Assembly (NCBI GenBank): GCA_963714205.1
Contig: CAVQNQ010000002.1
Span: forward strand, 1,364,001-1,428,000
Length of the DNA stretch: 64,000 nucleotides
Source: CAVQNQ01 sp963714205
GTDB lineage: Bacteria > Acidobacteriota > Terriglobia > Bryobacterales > Bryobacteraceae
Direction: 5' to 3'
The translations under genes were made by a program, and so were the position numbers. The notes under the pieces are model-generated. The model ran no database searches and was not told the DNA's origin. It saw nothing but the letters and a program-made list of their open reading frames with translations. Below, in pieces: positions 1-7,714 of this stretch; positions within the stretch are counted from its first letter, which is position 1; the number at the start of each line of letters is the position of its first letter.

Positions 1-1
1 T

Positions 2-826
2 GCTTCCTTTGATTGCCCAGTCTGCGGCAAGTTCGTAATGGAGTTCAAATTGAATGCTGACAGGGACATGAACGGAACGCCTCACCCATATCTATCCGCG
101 GCGACGCGAAAGGCGTATGAGGCGGGCAATCCGTTGACGTTGACCATGGAGAACTGGCGGCGTCTAGAAGATGAGCAGCGTTCCATTCGGGTTTCTCGAA
201 AGCTGATTGACCTTCTCCGACTGATCGCGGCACGTTCCAAGACGCTGGGGCAGCGCTGGCTGATAGAACTGAATCAGGACTACCCGCTCATTGCCGCAGC
301 AGACGACGTTGAGCTTTCGCACCTGCTCGCCCACCTGACTGAAAAGGGATTCCTGGCAGACGCCACGACCAATTGCCTACTAACGGTCCCGGGATGGGAG
401 GCGCTTGAGCCGCTTCCGAGACCGGGAGGCATCCCAGGGCGGTGCTTCGTGGCAATGTGGTTTTCAAACGAGACATGCGAAGCGTATGACCGCGGCATAA
501 AACCAGGCGTAACAGACGCTGACTTCACCCCGATCCGAGTTGACCAAAAGGAGCACAATAACGAAATCACCGATGAGATCATGGCCGAAATCCGGAACTG
601 CCAGTTCATGGTTGCTGATTTCACCGGCCAGCGCGCGGGCGTCTACTATGAAGCAGGCTTCGCCTTGGGGTTAGGGCGTCCAGTCATCTGGTGCTGCCGT
701 GACGATGAAATCGGCAAGCTCCACTTCGATACGAACCACAAGAACCACATCAACTGGAAGACGCCCGAAGAACTACGCGAGAGGCTTTCCAGGCGTATAA
801 GAGCGACAATTCTACCCCAGGGTTGA
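2..826 (+). CDS. Zinc-ribbon / winged-helix / nucleoside 2-deoxyribosyltransferase-like protein, 5' truncated by window edge
   Basis: The reading frame is open to the left edge, and the visible N-terminus contains CPVCG just before the first internal Met (position 38), so the true start lies outside the window and the N-terminus is probably a zinc ribbon. Counting from that Met, residues about 50-125 look like a winged-helix segment. Residues about 136-235 match the nucleoside 2-deoxyribosyltransferase fold: FVAMWF strand, FMVADFTG, then GVYYEAGFALGLGRPVIW. Glu205 sits where the family's catalytic Glu lies. Proteins of this fold cleave or sense N-glycosidic nucleoside bonds, and fused versions occur as effectors in defence loci. 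It lies beside a probable island boundary (tRNA fragment at 1027). The fold is fairly secure; substrate and role are unknown. Confidence 0.65.
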   Translation, partial: ASFDCPVCGKFVMEFKLNADRDMNGTPHPYLSAATRKAYEAGNPLTLTMENWRRLEDEQRSIRVSRKLIDLLRLIAARSKTLGQRWLIELNQDYPLIAAADDVELSHLLAHLTEKGFLADATTNCLLTVPGWEALEPLPRPGGIPGRCFVAMWFSNETCEAYDRGIKPGVTDADFTPIRVDQKEHNNEITDEIMAEIRNCQFMVADFTGQRAGVYYEAGFALGLGRPVIWCCRDDEIGKLHFDTNHKNHINWKTPEELRERLSRRIRATILPQG

Positions 827-1026
827 CATGCCGGTTCTTGGTAGCAACCGTTGCAGCAGCGCCGTTCGTCTGGAGCCCGTTAAGGGCAGTCTCCATGTGC
901 GCCAAACTGTGTGCGGGCTCGGCGGGATGAGGGGGGAACAGGGATGAAACGGTCCCAGCCCCACTGACTGCAATCCACACAGAATATGAGAAATAGGGAA
1001 CAATCGGGAAAGCCCAAGCCTGCTCA
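827..1026. other. Non-coding stretch inside probable island edge
   Basis: About 200 bases between the deoxyribosyltransferase-like gene and the tRNA fragment. I see no credible coding frame, no RNA gene and no clear terminator. It would be the terminal segment of an integrated element if the tRNA fragment at 1027-1087 is an attachment site. Confidence 0.4.
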
Positions 1027-1087
1027 TCTCAGACTTAGGATCTGGTCCAAGAGAGTGGGTGGAGGTTCAAGTCCTCTCGGCCGCACC
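1027..1087 (+). tRNA. 3' fragment of tRNA-Leu(TAG), probable att site remnant
   Basis: The segment folds as the 3' half of a tRNA. There is a 5-bp anticodon stem (1029-1033 with 1041-1045) around a 7-nt loop with anticodon TAG at 1036-1038. A Leu-like long variable region (1046-1060) follows, then a T arm (1061-1065 with 1073-1077, loop TTCAAGT) and acceptor 3' strand CGGCCGC plus A at 1078-1085. No complementary acceptor 5' strand (GCGGCCG) or D arm precedes it. It is therefore not a functional tRNA but the kind of 3' duplication left when an integrase inserts into a tRNA gene. The intact copy would be at the other end of the element, left of this window. Confidence 0.75.
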
Positions 1088-1150
1088 CGAGCGCAGCGAC
1101 CCGTCGCCACTGGGTCTCGTCTCACCATCCCCGTTTAACGGTCGGCGTGA

Positions 1151-1156
1151 TATACT
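1151..1156 (+). promoter_or_regulatory. -10 box (TATACT) for higBA
   Basis: TATACT ends 6 nt before the GTG at 1163, so transcription should begin at or next to that start codon (leaderless). It also argues against the upstream in-frame GTG at 1147, which would lie before the transcription start. No clear -35 is visible. Confidence 0.55.
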
Positions 1157-1162
1157 GCTCGT

Positions 1163-1440
1163 GTGATTCGCTCCTTCCGGTGCAAGAGCACCGAAGAGTG
1201 TTTCATCGGCAGCATACCAGGTGGTTCGGCGGTATAGCCAAAGTAGCGCGCAGGAAACTGCGAATGCTCAACGACGCCGAGACGCTGAGAGACATCGCCG
1301 CGGTTCCAGGAAACCGGCTAGAGGCTCTGACTGGCGACAGAAAGGGGCAGCATAGCATCAGGATCAACGATCAGTGGCGAATCTGTTTTTTGTGGAGAGA
1401 CGGCGCCGCCGAAGACGTTGAAATTGTCGACTATCATTAG
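1163..1440 (+). CDS. higB: HigB-type (RelE/ParE superfamily) toxin, frameshifted near its N-terminus
   Basis: Ribosome-dependent mRNA-interferase toxin of the HigB family. The C-terminal part is canonical: NRLEALTGDRKGQHSIRIN, DQWRICF, and a terminal VEIVDYH. The expected N-terminus (MIRSFRCKSTE-like) is present from GTG 1163 but in another frame. It joins the rest (RVFHRQ...) only if one base is restored at about 1193-1195 in the GAAGAG stretch. Without that base, translation from 1163 stops after about 24 codons, and from the GTG at 1147 it gives an N-terminus unlike the family. This is either a disabled toxin or a one-base sequencing error. higA follows 15 nt later, in the toxin-first order typical of higBA. 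Confidence 0.8.
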
Positions 1441-1455
1441 CGAGGGCACGCGTGC

Positions 1456-1761
1456 ATGGCAGGCAAACATAAGCTTCCACCAATCCATCCGGGAGAAATC
1501 CTCCGGGAGGAGTTCCTGGCCCCTCTCGGCATTTCGGCTAACGAACTGGCCCTGGCGCTTCGCGTGCCAGCCACGCGCATCAACGATATCGTCCGTGAGA
1601 AGCGCGGCATAACCGCGGACACCGCCTTACGCCTGTCGCGCTACTTCGGCACCACACCCAGGTTCTGGATGAACATGCAGGCGTCCTGGGAATTGGAGGT
1701 TGCCGACGACCAATCGGGCAAAGCGGTCGAGCGCGAGGTGCTGCCCAGAAATGCGGCCTGA
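1456..1761 (+). CDS. higA: HigA-type HTH antitoxin
   Basis: 101-residue XRE-family helix-turn-helix protein. It begins near HPGEILREEFL, has the HTH around ISANELALALRVPATRINDIVREKRGI (residues about 26-52), and ends with the RYFGTTPRFWMNMQ stretch typical of HigA. It should bind and neutralise HigB and repress the shared promoter. It starts 15 nt after higB, so the two are presumably co-transcribed. The protein looks intact even though higB is frameshifted. Confidence 0.88.
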   Translation: MAGKHKLPPIHPGEILREEFLAPLGISANELALALRVPATRINDIVREKRGITADTALRLSRYFGTTPRFWMNMQASWELEVADDQSGKAVEREVLPRNAA

Positions 1762-1780
1762 GCGTTCAGCCCTGGCCCCC

Positions 1781-2089
1781 TTACCTCCCGTCGTCCGGTT
1801 CTACGCCGCGGCGCACCGGGAGCGGGGGCGCCGGCACACGGCCGCATTTGAGATTCCAGTACGCCCAGGAACGCGGATCGAAGATACCCGGCGGAGCCTG
1901 TTCGAGCGCTTCTCTGAATTCACTTAGTCCGGCAATGCCCTCTAGCGCGCGCAGGTCTTCGACCGCTCCGTAGGTCATCAGATGTGCGAGGAAATGTACC
2001 GGGTCGGCCAGGGCTTCGGCCGGCGGCTTGAACCACACCACACGTTCGGCCACCTTCAGCAGTTCCGTCGTTGCGGGCAGCGGCTTCAT
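1781..2089 (-). CDS. Conserved hypothetical protein partnered with AbiEii-like gene
   Basis: 102-residue soluble protein that I do not recognise. The start codon overlaps the stop codon of the upstream AbiEii-like gene (ATGA at 2086-2089), so the two are translationally coupled and probably act together. The sequence is Ala/Leu/Glu-rich (LADPVHFLAHLMTYGAVED), consistent with a small helical protein. Position next to a nucleotidyltransferase toxin-like gene would suit an antitoxin or accessory subunit, but nothing in its sequence proves that. Confidence 0.6.
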   Translation of the reverse strand: MKPLPATTELLKVAERVVWFKPPAEALADPVHFLAHLMTYGAVEDLRALEGIAGLSEFREALEQAPPGIFDPRSWAYWNLKCGRVPAPPLPVRRGVEPDDGR

Positions 2090-2756
2090 CGCCTCAGATC
2101 ATCTTCCTGGCGCGGCGCGTAGGGCGTCAATACCGGCAGACTGCCAACGTCGACGGCTTTGACGGCTTCGCCGAGGCGCTCTCTCACTTCGGCCGAGAGC
2201 GCCGGCACATCATCGAAAAAGCTGAGCGCCTTGAGCGTGATGAGCGGATTGAAACTGCGTCCGTAGACTACGCTGCCCGCCGCCAGGGCGGCAGGCAGAT
2301 CGACGCCGTGCCGCATAAGGGCGTCGATATCGAGATAGTCTTTCACTTCGGCGCGCTTCTGGACGACCGCCATCTTGGTGCCTGCAAGGTCCAGCAGGGA
2401 AGCTACGTGCAGCGTCATCCCTTGGATCGCGTCGCGCTCGGCTACTTGTCCCAAGCCGAGTCCGCCGAAGAACAAACCAGCACCGCGCCTCCCCGATCCA
2501 CGCGACACGTAAGTGTATCGGGCGCGATCTGGACGCGTTCGGCGCCGCGGAGATAAGGCAGCATCGAAGCGAGGCGCTCCGGGTCGAAGGGAGCGTTCGA
2601 GAAGAAGTCGAAATCGAGCGAAGTGCGATGCCCCAGGCGCAGTGTCAAAGCCGTGCCGCCATAGAGCGTGAACGACTCCGGCGTGGCTGCCAATTCGCGC
2701 CAGAGTCTTAGCTGCGGCGGCGGCAACATGGACAAATTGGGAACCAGAACGGGCAC
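2086..2756 (-). CDS. AbiEii/AbiGii-like nucleotidyltransferase, frameshifted
   Basis: The N-terminal half (start 2756) carries the nucleotidyltransferase signature YGGTALTLRLGHR followed by SLDFDFFS, typical of AbiEii-family toxins that transfer nucleotides onto tRNA or other targets. This frame ends early near 2442. The C-terminal half (QGMTLHVASLLDLAGTKMAV, VKDYLDIDALM) is intact in a neighbouring frame ending at 2086. Restoring one T in the TTT run at about 2474-2476 joins the halves as VLVLFFGGLGLGQ. It starts 12 nt after glpF on the same strand and couples by ATGA overlap to the following 102-residue gene. It may be a stand-alone enzyme rather than part of a true abortive-infection pair. 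Confidence 0.72.
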
Positions 2757-2768
2757 TTTCCAGCTCCC

Positions 2769-3497
2769 TCAAAACCCTACCACCCTCACAAACCACCCCG
2801 CCAGCGCGCCGCCCACTAGCGGGCCGACTACCGGCACGGCGGCGTAGCGCCAATCCGAATCGCGCTTCTTGGCAATCGGCAACACGCTGTGGGCGATGCG
2901 CGGTCCCAGATCGCGCGCCGGGTTAATGGCATAGCCCGTCGTCCCGCCCAGGCTGAGGCCGATGGCCCACACCAGGCAGCCCACCAGGTAGGGCGAGAGC
3001 CCCGGGGCCGGACCCGGCGCGGCCACCACCTTCGAGCCGATGGCGCTGGCCACCAGCACCAGGACGAACGTGCCCACGGCCTCGCAGAACAGATTCGAGA
3101 TGGGGCTGCGGATGGCCGGCGCCGTGCAGAAGCAGGCCTTTTTGCTATCGGGATCGGGGGTCTCGCGCCAGTGCGGGTAGAAGTAGAGCCACACCAAGGT
3201 GGCCCCGCAGAACGCGCCGGCAAGCTGCGCCGCAAGATAGGGCAGGAATTTGCTGAAATCGCCCGTCGCCACCGCCGCGCTCAGGGTGATGGCGGGGTTC
3301 AGATGCGCGTCGCTGCCGCCGCAAGCTACGGCCGTGAACACGCCGCACATGACGGCGAAGGCCCAGCCCGTGGCGATCACCATCCAGCCGGCATTCTCGG
3401 CCTTGGATTTGCGCAGGGAAACGTTGGCAACTACGCCATTCCCCATGAGAATCAGAACCAGGGTCCCCATGAACTCGCCGAAGATGTGTTTTTCCAT
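2769..3497 (-). CDS. glpF: Glycerol uptake facilitator (MIP/aquaporin family)
   Basis: 242-residue inner-membrane channel of the major intrinsic protein family. Both half-helix NPA motifs are present (HLNPAI near residue 68, YAINPARD near 193), in a hydrophobic six-helix layout. The residues after the second NPA (R-D) are those of glyceroporins, where Asp widens the pore for glycerol. It lies 10 nt downstream of glycerol kinase on the same strand, so the pair takes up glycerol and traps it as glycerol-3-phosphate. Confidence 0.9.
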   Translation of the reverse strand: MEKHIFGEFMGTLVLILMGNGVVANVSLRKSKAENAGWMVIATGWAFAVMCGVFTAVACGGSDAHLNPAITLSAAVATGDFSKFLPYLAAQLAGAFCGATLVWLYFYPHWRETPDPDSKKACFCTAPAIRSPISNLFCEAVGTFVLVLVASAIGSKVVAAPGPAPGLSPYLVGCLVWAIGLSLGGTTGYAINPARDLGPRIAHSVLPIAKKRDSDWRYAAVPVVGPLVGGALAGWFVRVVGF

Positions 3498-3507
3498 ATC
3501 TCGCTTC

Positions 3508-5014
3508 CTATTCGCTCTCCAGCCAATCGAACGAACGCGTCACCGCTTTTTTCCAGAAGCCGTACAGCCGGTCGCGCCGGGCCGCGTCCATGGCCGGGTT
3601 CCAGGTGCGATCCACCGACCAGCGCCCGCGCAGGTCTTCCAGGCTCTCGAAGAAGCCCACCGCCAGCCCGGCGGCGTAGGCGGCGCCCAGTGCGGTGGTC
3701 TCCTTCACCGCAGGGCGCACCACCACGCGATCCAGAATGTCGGCCTGGAACTGCATGAGCAGCTCGTTTTCCACCATGCCGCCATCGGTGCGCAGGACCT
3801 TCAGCGGGATGCCGGAATCCTTCTCCATGGCCTCCACCACCTCGCGCGTCTGAAAGGCGGTGGCTTCCAGCACGGCGCGCGCCAGGTGGCCCTTGTTGGT
3901 GTAGCGCGTCAGGCCGGCGATCACGCCGCGGGCATTGTGCTTCCAATAGGGCGCGTACAGGCCGGAAAAAGCCGGCACGAAATAGACGCCGCCGTTATCT
4001 TCCACCGTGCGCGCCAGGGTTTCGATCTCGGGGCTGCGCGCGATCAGCCCGAAATTGTCGCGAATCCACTGCACCAGCGCGCCGGTGATGGCCACGCTGC
4101 CTTCGAGCGCGTAGTGCGCCGGCTGGCCGCCCAGACGGAAGGCCACGGTGGTGAGCAGGCCGCACTTCGATTGCACAATCTCCGTGCCCGTGTTCATCAG
4201 CAGGAAGCAGCCGGTGCCGTAGGTGTTCTTGGCTTCGCCGGGCTGGAAGCAGGTCTGCCCCACCAGCGCGGCCTGCTGATCGCCCAGAATGCCCGCGATG
4301 GGCACGCCGCGCACGGCATCCAGCGTGGCGGCGCCGTAAGCGCTCGCTGCTCGAGCGAATGTCCGGCAGGATCGCGCGCGGGATGCCGAAGGCGCTCAGC
4401 AGTTCCGGGTCCCAATCGAGCGTGGCCAGGTTCATGAGCTGCGTGCGGCTGGCGTTGGTGCAGTCGGTGACGTGCAGCCCGCCAGTGGGGCCGCCGGTGA
4501 GGTGCCACATCAGGAAGGTATCGATGTTGCCGAACAGCAGGTCGCCGGCTTCGGCCCGCTCGCGCGCGCCCGCGACGTTCTCGAGCAGCCAGCGGATTTT
4601 GAGGCCGCTGAAATAGGTGCTCAGCGGCAGGCCGGTTTTGGCGCGAAATCGGTCGACGCCGCCCCCGCCGGCGAATTCGGCCACCGCGTCGCCCACGCGC
4701 GTATCCTGCCAGACCAGCGCGTTGTATACCGGCTGGCCGGTGCGGCGATCCCACAGGACGGTGGTTTCGCGCTGGTTGGTGATCCCAATGGCGGCCAAGT
4801 CGCGCGGCCCGATCTCGCGCTGCGCCATGGCCTCGGCGATCACCTCGCGGGTGCGCTCCCAGATTTCGGCGGGATCGTGCTCGACCCACCCCGGCTGTGG
4901 ATAGATCTGGCGGTGCTCCTTCTGGGCGCAGGCGGCGATCTTGCCGGCGCGGTCGAAAACGATAAATCGCGTGCTGGTGGTGCCTTGATCGATAGCTCCA
5001 ATGTAGTCCGGCAT
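3508..5014 (-). CDS. glpK: Glycerol kinase, single-base frameshift in mid-gene
   Basis: ATP-dependent glycerol kinase of the FGGY family. The N-terminal domain is clear (DQGTTSTRFIVFD phosphate loop; GITNQRETTVLWDR; ALVWQDTR), and so is the C-terminal ATPase half (ILGDQQAALVGQ; NTYGTGCFLLMNTG; LRTDGGMVEN; TTALGAAYAAG). The two halves are in different frames: at about 4341-4344 one extra base turns an expected SSSEAYGAATLDAVRGVP into an unrelated tail. Total length fits the family (about 500 residues). With glpF immediately downstream this is a glp operon, and an indel error in the assembly seems likelier than true loss. Confidence 0.88.
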
Positions 5015-5080
5015 AGCAGCTATCCAGCTTAGCTCGAAGCGGGGGCGCCGGGAGAAGATTTTGCCGCCTCCGGGAGCGCC

Positions 5081-5536
5081 TCAGCGCCGCGATTGGAAAA
5101 ATTCCTGGAGCAGTTCCACGCACTCGACCGCCAGCACCCCTTCCACTACCTCGACGCGGTGGTTCAACACGCCGGAATCGGCTACCTGGAATTTGCTGCG
5201 CACGCCGCCGAAACGCAGGTCCCGCGCGCCGAAGACCAGGCGGGCGACGCGCGCGGCCACCAGAGCGCCGGCGCACATCACGCAAGGCTCCAGCGTGCAA
5301 TAGAGCGTGGCGGATTCCAGCCGGTAATTCCCCACGCGGGCGGCGGCCTCGCGCAACGCCAGAATCTCGGCGTGCGCGGTGGGATCTCCACGCGCGACCG
5401 GGGAATTCGACCCCTCTCCGGCGATCTGGCCGCCGATCACCACCACCGATCCCACCGGAACCTCGCCCGCCGCGGCGGCTTCGCGCGCCCGCCGAAGGGC
5501 CTGGCGCATGAAGCGTTCGTCGGCGGCTTCTAGCAT
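5081..5536 (-). CDS. tadA: tRNA-specific adenosine deaminase (A34 to I34)
   Basis: 151-residue zinc deaminase that makes inosine at the wobble position of tRNA-Arg. The zinc and catalytic residues are visible: HAEIL (about residues 54-58) with the catalytic Glu, and PCVMCAGAL (about 83-91). Length is normal for TadA. It reads divergently from the DUF4337 gene; the start codon at 5536 overlaps that gene's -10 box, so the two promoters may interfere. Confidence 0.92.
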   Translation of the reverse strand: MLEAADERFMRQALRRAREAAAAGEVPVGSVVVIGGQIAGEGSNSPVARGDPTAHAEILALREAAARVGNYRLESATLYCTLEPCVMCAGALVAARVARLVFGARDLRFGGVRSKFQVADSGVLNHRVEVVEGVLAVECVELLQEFFQSRR

Positions 5537-5541
5537 ATAAT
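5536..5541 (+). promoter_or_regulatory. -10 box (TATAAT) for DUF4337 gene
   Basis: Consensus TATAAT 15 nt before the ATG at 5557, giving a leader of only about 9 nt. It overlaps the tadA start codon on the other strand. Confidence 0.5.
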
Positions 5542-5556
5542 ACGGAGCATAACTCC

Positions 5557-6084
5557 ATGCCGGAACTCGAAATCCACCACGAAACCGAACACGGTGCGGA
5601 CGCCACGGGAAGGACCGTGGGCATCGTGGCGGCCATACTGGCCGTCGCGCTGGCCATCGTGAGCATCGTCTCGCACCGCACGCACACGGCCGCGATCATG
5701 CACAAGTCCACCGCCAACGACGACTGGGCCCACTACCAGGCCGAGCGCGTCAAGTACCACAACCTCGAATTAGGGGAGAACCTGCTGGCTGTTTTCGGGG
5801 CCAAGGGCGCCGCCGCGGACGCCATGCGCACCGATTACGACGGCCAGATGCGCAAGTACGAGAAGCAAGGCAAAGAGATCCAGCACGAGGCCGAAGCCGC
5901 CGACGGAGCCGCCGAGGCCGACGAGCACCGCGCCCTGCGCTTCGACATAGGGGAGGGGCTGCTCGAAATTGGCCTGGTCTTGACTTCGCTCTACTTCATC
6001 TCGCGCCGGGTGATGTTTCCGGTCATGGGTGTGGTAGCGGGCCTCGCCGGCATCGCCATCGCCATAACGGGGACCCTGGTCTAG
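5557..6084 (+). CDS. DUF4337-family membrane protein
   Basis: 175 residues. It has one transmembrane segment near residues 22-42, a charged central region likely to be helical or coiled (KYEKQGKEIQHEAEAAD), and two more hydrophobic segments near the C-terminus. The HKSTANDDWAHYQAERVKYH stretch after the first membrane segment is the recognisable part of DUF4337. Function is unknown for the family. It converges with purH, leaving 15 nt between stops. Confidence 0.7.
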   Translation: MPELEIHHETEHGADATGRTVGIVAAILAVALAIVSIVSHRTHTAAIMHKSTANDDWAHYQAERVKYHNLELGENLLAVFGAKGAAADAMRTDYDGQMRKYEKQGKEIQHEAEAADGAAEADEHRALRFDIGEGLLEIGLVLTSLYFISRRVMFPVMGVVAGLAGIAIAITGTLV

Positions 6085-6099
6085 CGCAGCACCGCGAGG

Positions 6100-7629
6100 C
6101 TAATGCCGGAAGTGGCGCACGCCGGTGAAAACCATGGCGGCGCCCAAACGGTCAGCGGCCGCGATAACTTCCGCGTCGCGCACCGAGCCGCCCGGCTGGA
6201 TGAAAGCCGTCGCGCCGTTCCGGACGGCCTCTTCCACGCCGTCGGCAAACGGGAAGAAGGCGTCCGAGGCGACCACCGTTCCGGCCAGCGGCAGCACGGC
6301 CTTCATGGCCCCGATCTTGACCGAATCGACGCGGCTCATCTGGCCCGCCCCCACGCCCACGGCTTGGCCCGCCCGCGCATACACAATGGCGTTCGATTTC
6401 ACGTGTTTGGCTACCTTCCAGGCGAACTCAAGGGCCAGCCACTCCTCCTCCGATGGCGCCCGCGCGGTCTTCACCACCGCCGCCCGGCGGTCAAGCGCCG
6501 CGGTATCGGCGGTCTGGGTCAGCAGGCCGCCCGAAATGGATTTCACCACCAGAGGATCGATTCCCGGAGCAGCGCGCAGCAGCCGCAGGTTCTTTTTGGC
6601 GGACAGCACCGCCAGAGCCTCGGGGGAATAGTCCGGCGCGGCGATGGCTTCGATGAAGGTCTTCGCGATCTCGCGGGCGGTCTCTTCATCCATCGCGCGG
6701 TTCAGCCCGATCACGCCGCCATAGGCCGACACCGGGTCGCACTCGAAGGCCTTGCGATAAGCCTCGGCGAGCGTGCCCTGCTCGGCGCAGCCGCACGGGT
6801 TGGTGTGCTTGATGATGGCCGCCGCGGGCTCGGCGAATTCCCAAGCCAGTTGCCAGGCGGCATCCAGATCCACCAGGTTGTTGTAGGAAAGCTCCTTGCC
6901 ATGCAATTGCTCGGCGCCGGCGATGCCTTTCCCGGCGTGGCCGTAGAGCGCGGCCGCCTGGTGCGGATTCTCGCCGTAGCGCAGGTCCAGCAGCTTGGGC
7001 GCGCGCAGGTTCAGTTCCAGCGGCAGGCCGTGAGCGCCATCTTCCCGATCCAGGCGCTCGCTGATGGCGGCGTCGTAATCGGCGGTGGTGCGGAAAGCCT
7101 TGCGGGCCAGGCGCCAACGGGTATCCGCGGAAAGCGCGCCGCCGTTCGAGCGCATCTCTTCCAGCACAGCCTCATAATCCGCGGGCGACACCACCACGGC
7201 GACATCCTGATAATTCTTGGCGGCCGCGCGGATCAGGCTGGGCCCGCCGATATCGATGTTCTCGATAAGCTCTTCGAGGCGCGCGCCTTGGCGGGCCGCC
7301 ACTTCCTCGAAACGGTAGAGGTTGACCACCACCATGTCGATAGGCGCGATTCCGTGTCCCGCCAGCGCCTGCATGTGGTCGGGCCGCCCGCGCATCGCCA
7401 GGATGCCGCCGGCGATCTTGGGATGCAAGGTCTTCACGCGGCCATCCAGCATTTCGGGGAAGCCGGTGATCTCGGCCACGTCGCGGACCGGAACGCCCGA
7501 CTCGCGAAGCAGGCGCGCGGTTCCGCCCGTCGAGATCAGCTCGGCCCCCAGCCCGCTCAGATGGCGGGCGAAATCGATGATCCCGGTTTTATCGGTAACA
7601 CTGACCAATACGCGTTGGATTGTGCTCAT
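6100..7629 (-). CDS. purH: Bifunctional AICAR formyltransferase / IMP cyclohydrolase
   Basis: 509 residues, full length for PurH, which performs the last two steps of purine synthesis (AICAR to FAICAR to IMP). The N-terminal MGS-like cyclohydrolase domain is clear (SVTDKTGIIDFARHL, STGGTARLL, DGRVKTLHPKIAGGIL). The C-terminal transformylase follows (LRYGENPHQAAALYG, IKHTNPCG, SAYGGVIGLNR, SDAFFPFADGVEEA). A TATCTT box ends 8 nt before the ATG, suggesting a leaderless message. It is transcribed divergently from the S55 peptidase gene. Confidence 0.95.
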   Translation of the reverse strand: MSTIQRVLVSVTDKTGIIDFARHLSGLGAELISTGGTARLLRESGVPVRDVAEITGFPEMLDGRVKTLHPKIAGGILAMRGRPDHMQALAGHGIAPIDMVVVNLYRFEEVAARQGARLEELIENIDIGGPSLIRAAAKNYQDVAVVVSPADYEAVLEEMRSNGGALSADTRWRLARKAFRTTADYDAAISERLDREDGAHGLPLELNLRAPKLLDLRYGENPHQAAALYGHAGKGIAGAEQLHGKELSYNNLVDLDAAWQLAWEFAEPAAAIIKHTNPCGCAEQGTLAEAYRKAFECDPVSAYGGVIGLNRAMDEETAREIAKTFIEAIAAPDYSPEALAVLSAKKNLRLLRAAPGIDPLVVKSISGGLLTQTADTAALDRRAAVVKTARAPSEEEWLALEFAWKVAKHVKSNAIVYARAGQAVGVGAGQMSRVDSVKIGAMKAVLPLAGTVVASDAFFPFADGVEEAVRNGATAFIQPGGSVRDAEVIAAADRLGAAMVFTGVRHFRH

Positions 7630-7683
7630 CTACAGGCAAGATAGCAAAACCGATGCAACGCCGGGCGGTTTCGCGACGCATAG

Positions 7684-7689
7684 TACAAT
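7684..7689 (+). promoter_or_regulatory. -10 box (TACAAT) for S55 peptidase operon
   Basis: TACAAT lies 25 nt before the ATG at 7715. Unlike many starts in this window, the leader here is long enough to hold a purine-rich ribosome site (AGAGGAACTGGAG). Confidence 0.5.
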
Positions 7690-7714
7690 AAGAGGAACTG
7701 GAGTTGTCGACCCA

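Noticed and set aside
1028..1087. A complete tRNA-Leu gene
   Set aside because: No D arm and no 5' acceptor strand complementary to CGGCCGC are found upstream.
1163..1200. Programmed frameshifting in higB
   Set aside because: No slippery heptamer or following stem is visible at the shift point, and other genes in the window show similar unstructured indels.
4197..5717. Long minus-strand open frame across glpK and tadA
   Set aside because: Arg/Ala/Pro/Gly-rich composition typical of a GC-rich shadow frame; real GlpK and TadA motifs lie in other frames.
6103..7644. 513-codon plus-strand frame opposite purH
   Set aside because: Antisense shadow, His/Arg/Gly-rich without domain features, whereas purH motifs are complete on the minus strand.
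7322..7714. N-terminal extension of the S55 peptidase gene
   Set aside because: It overlaps purH on the other strand, lies before the promoter, and the signal peptide begins at 7715.
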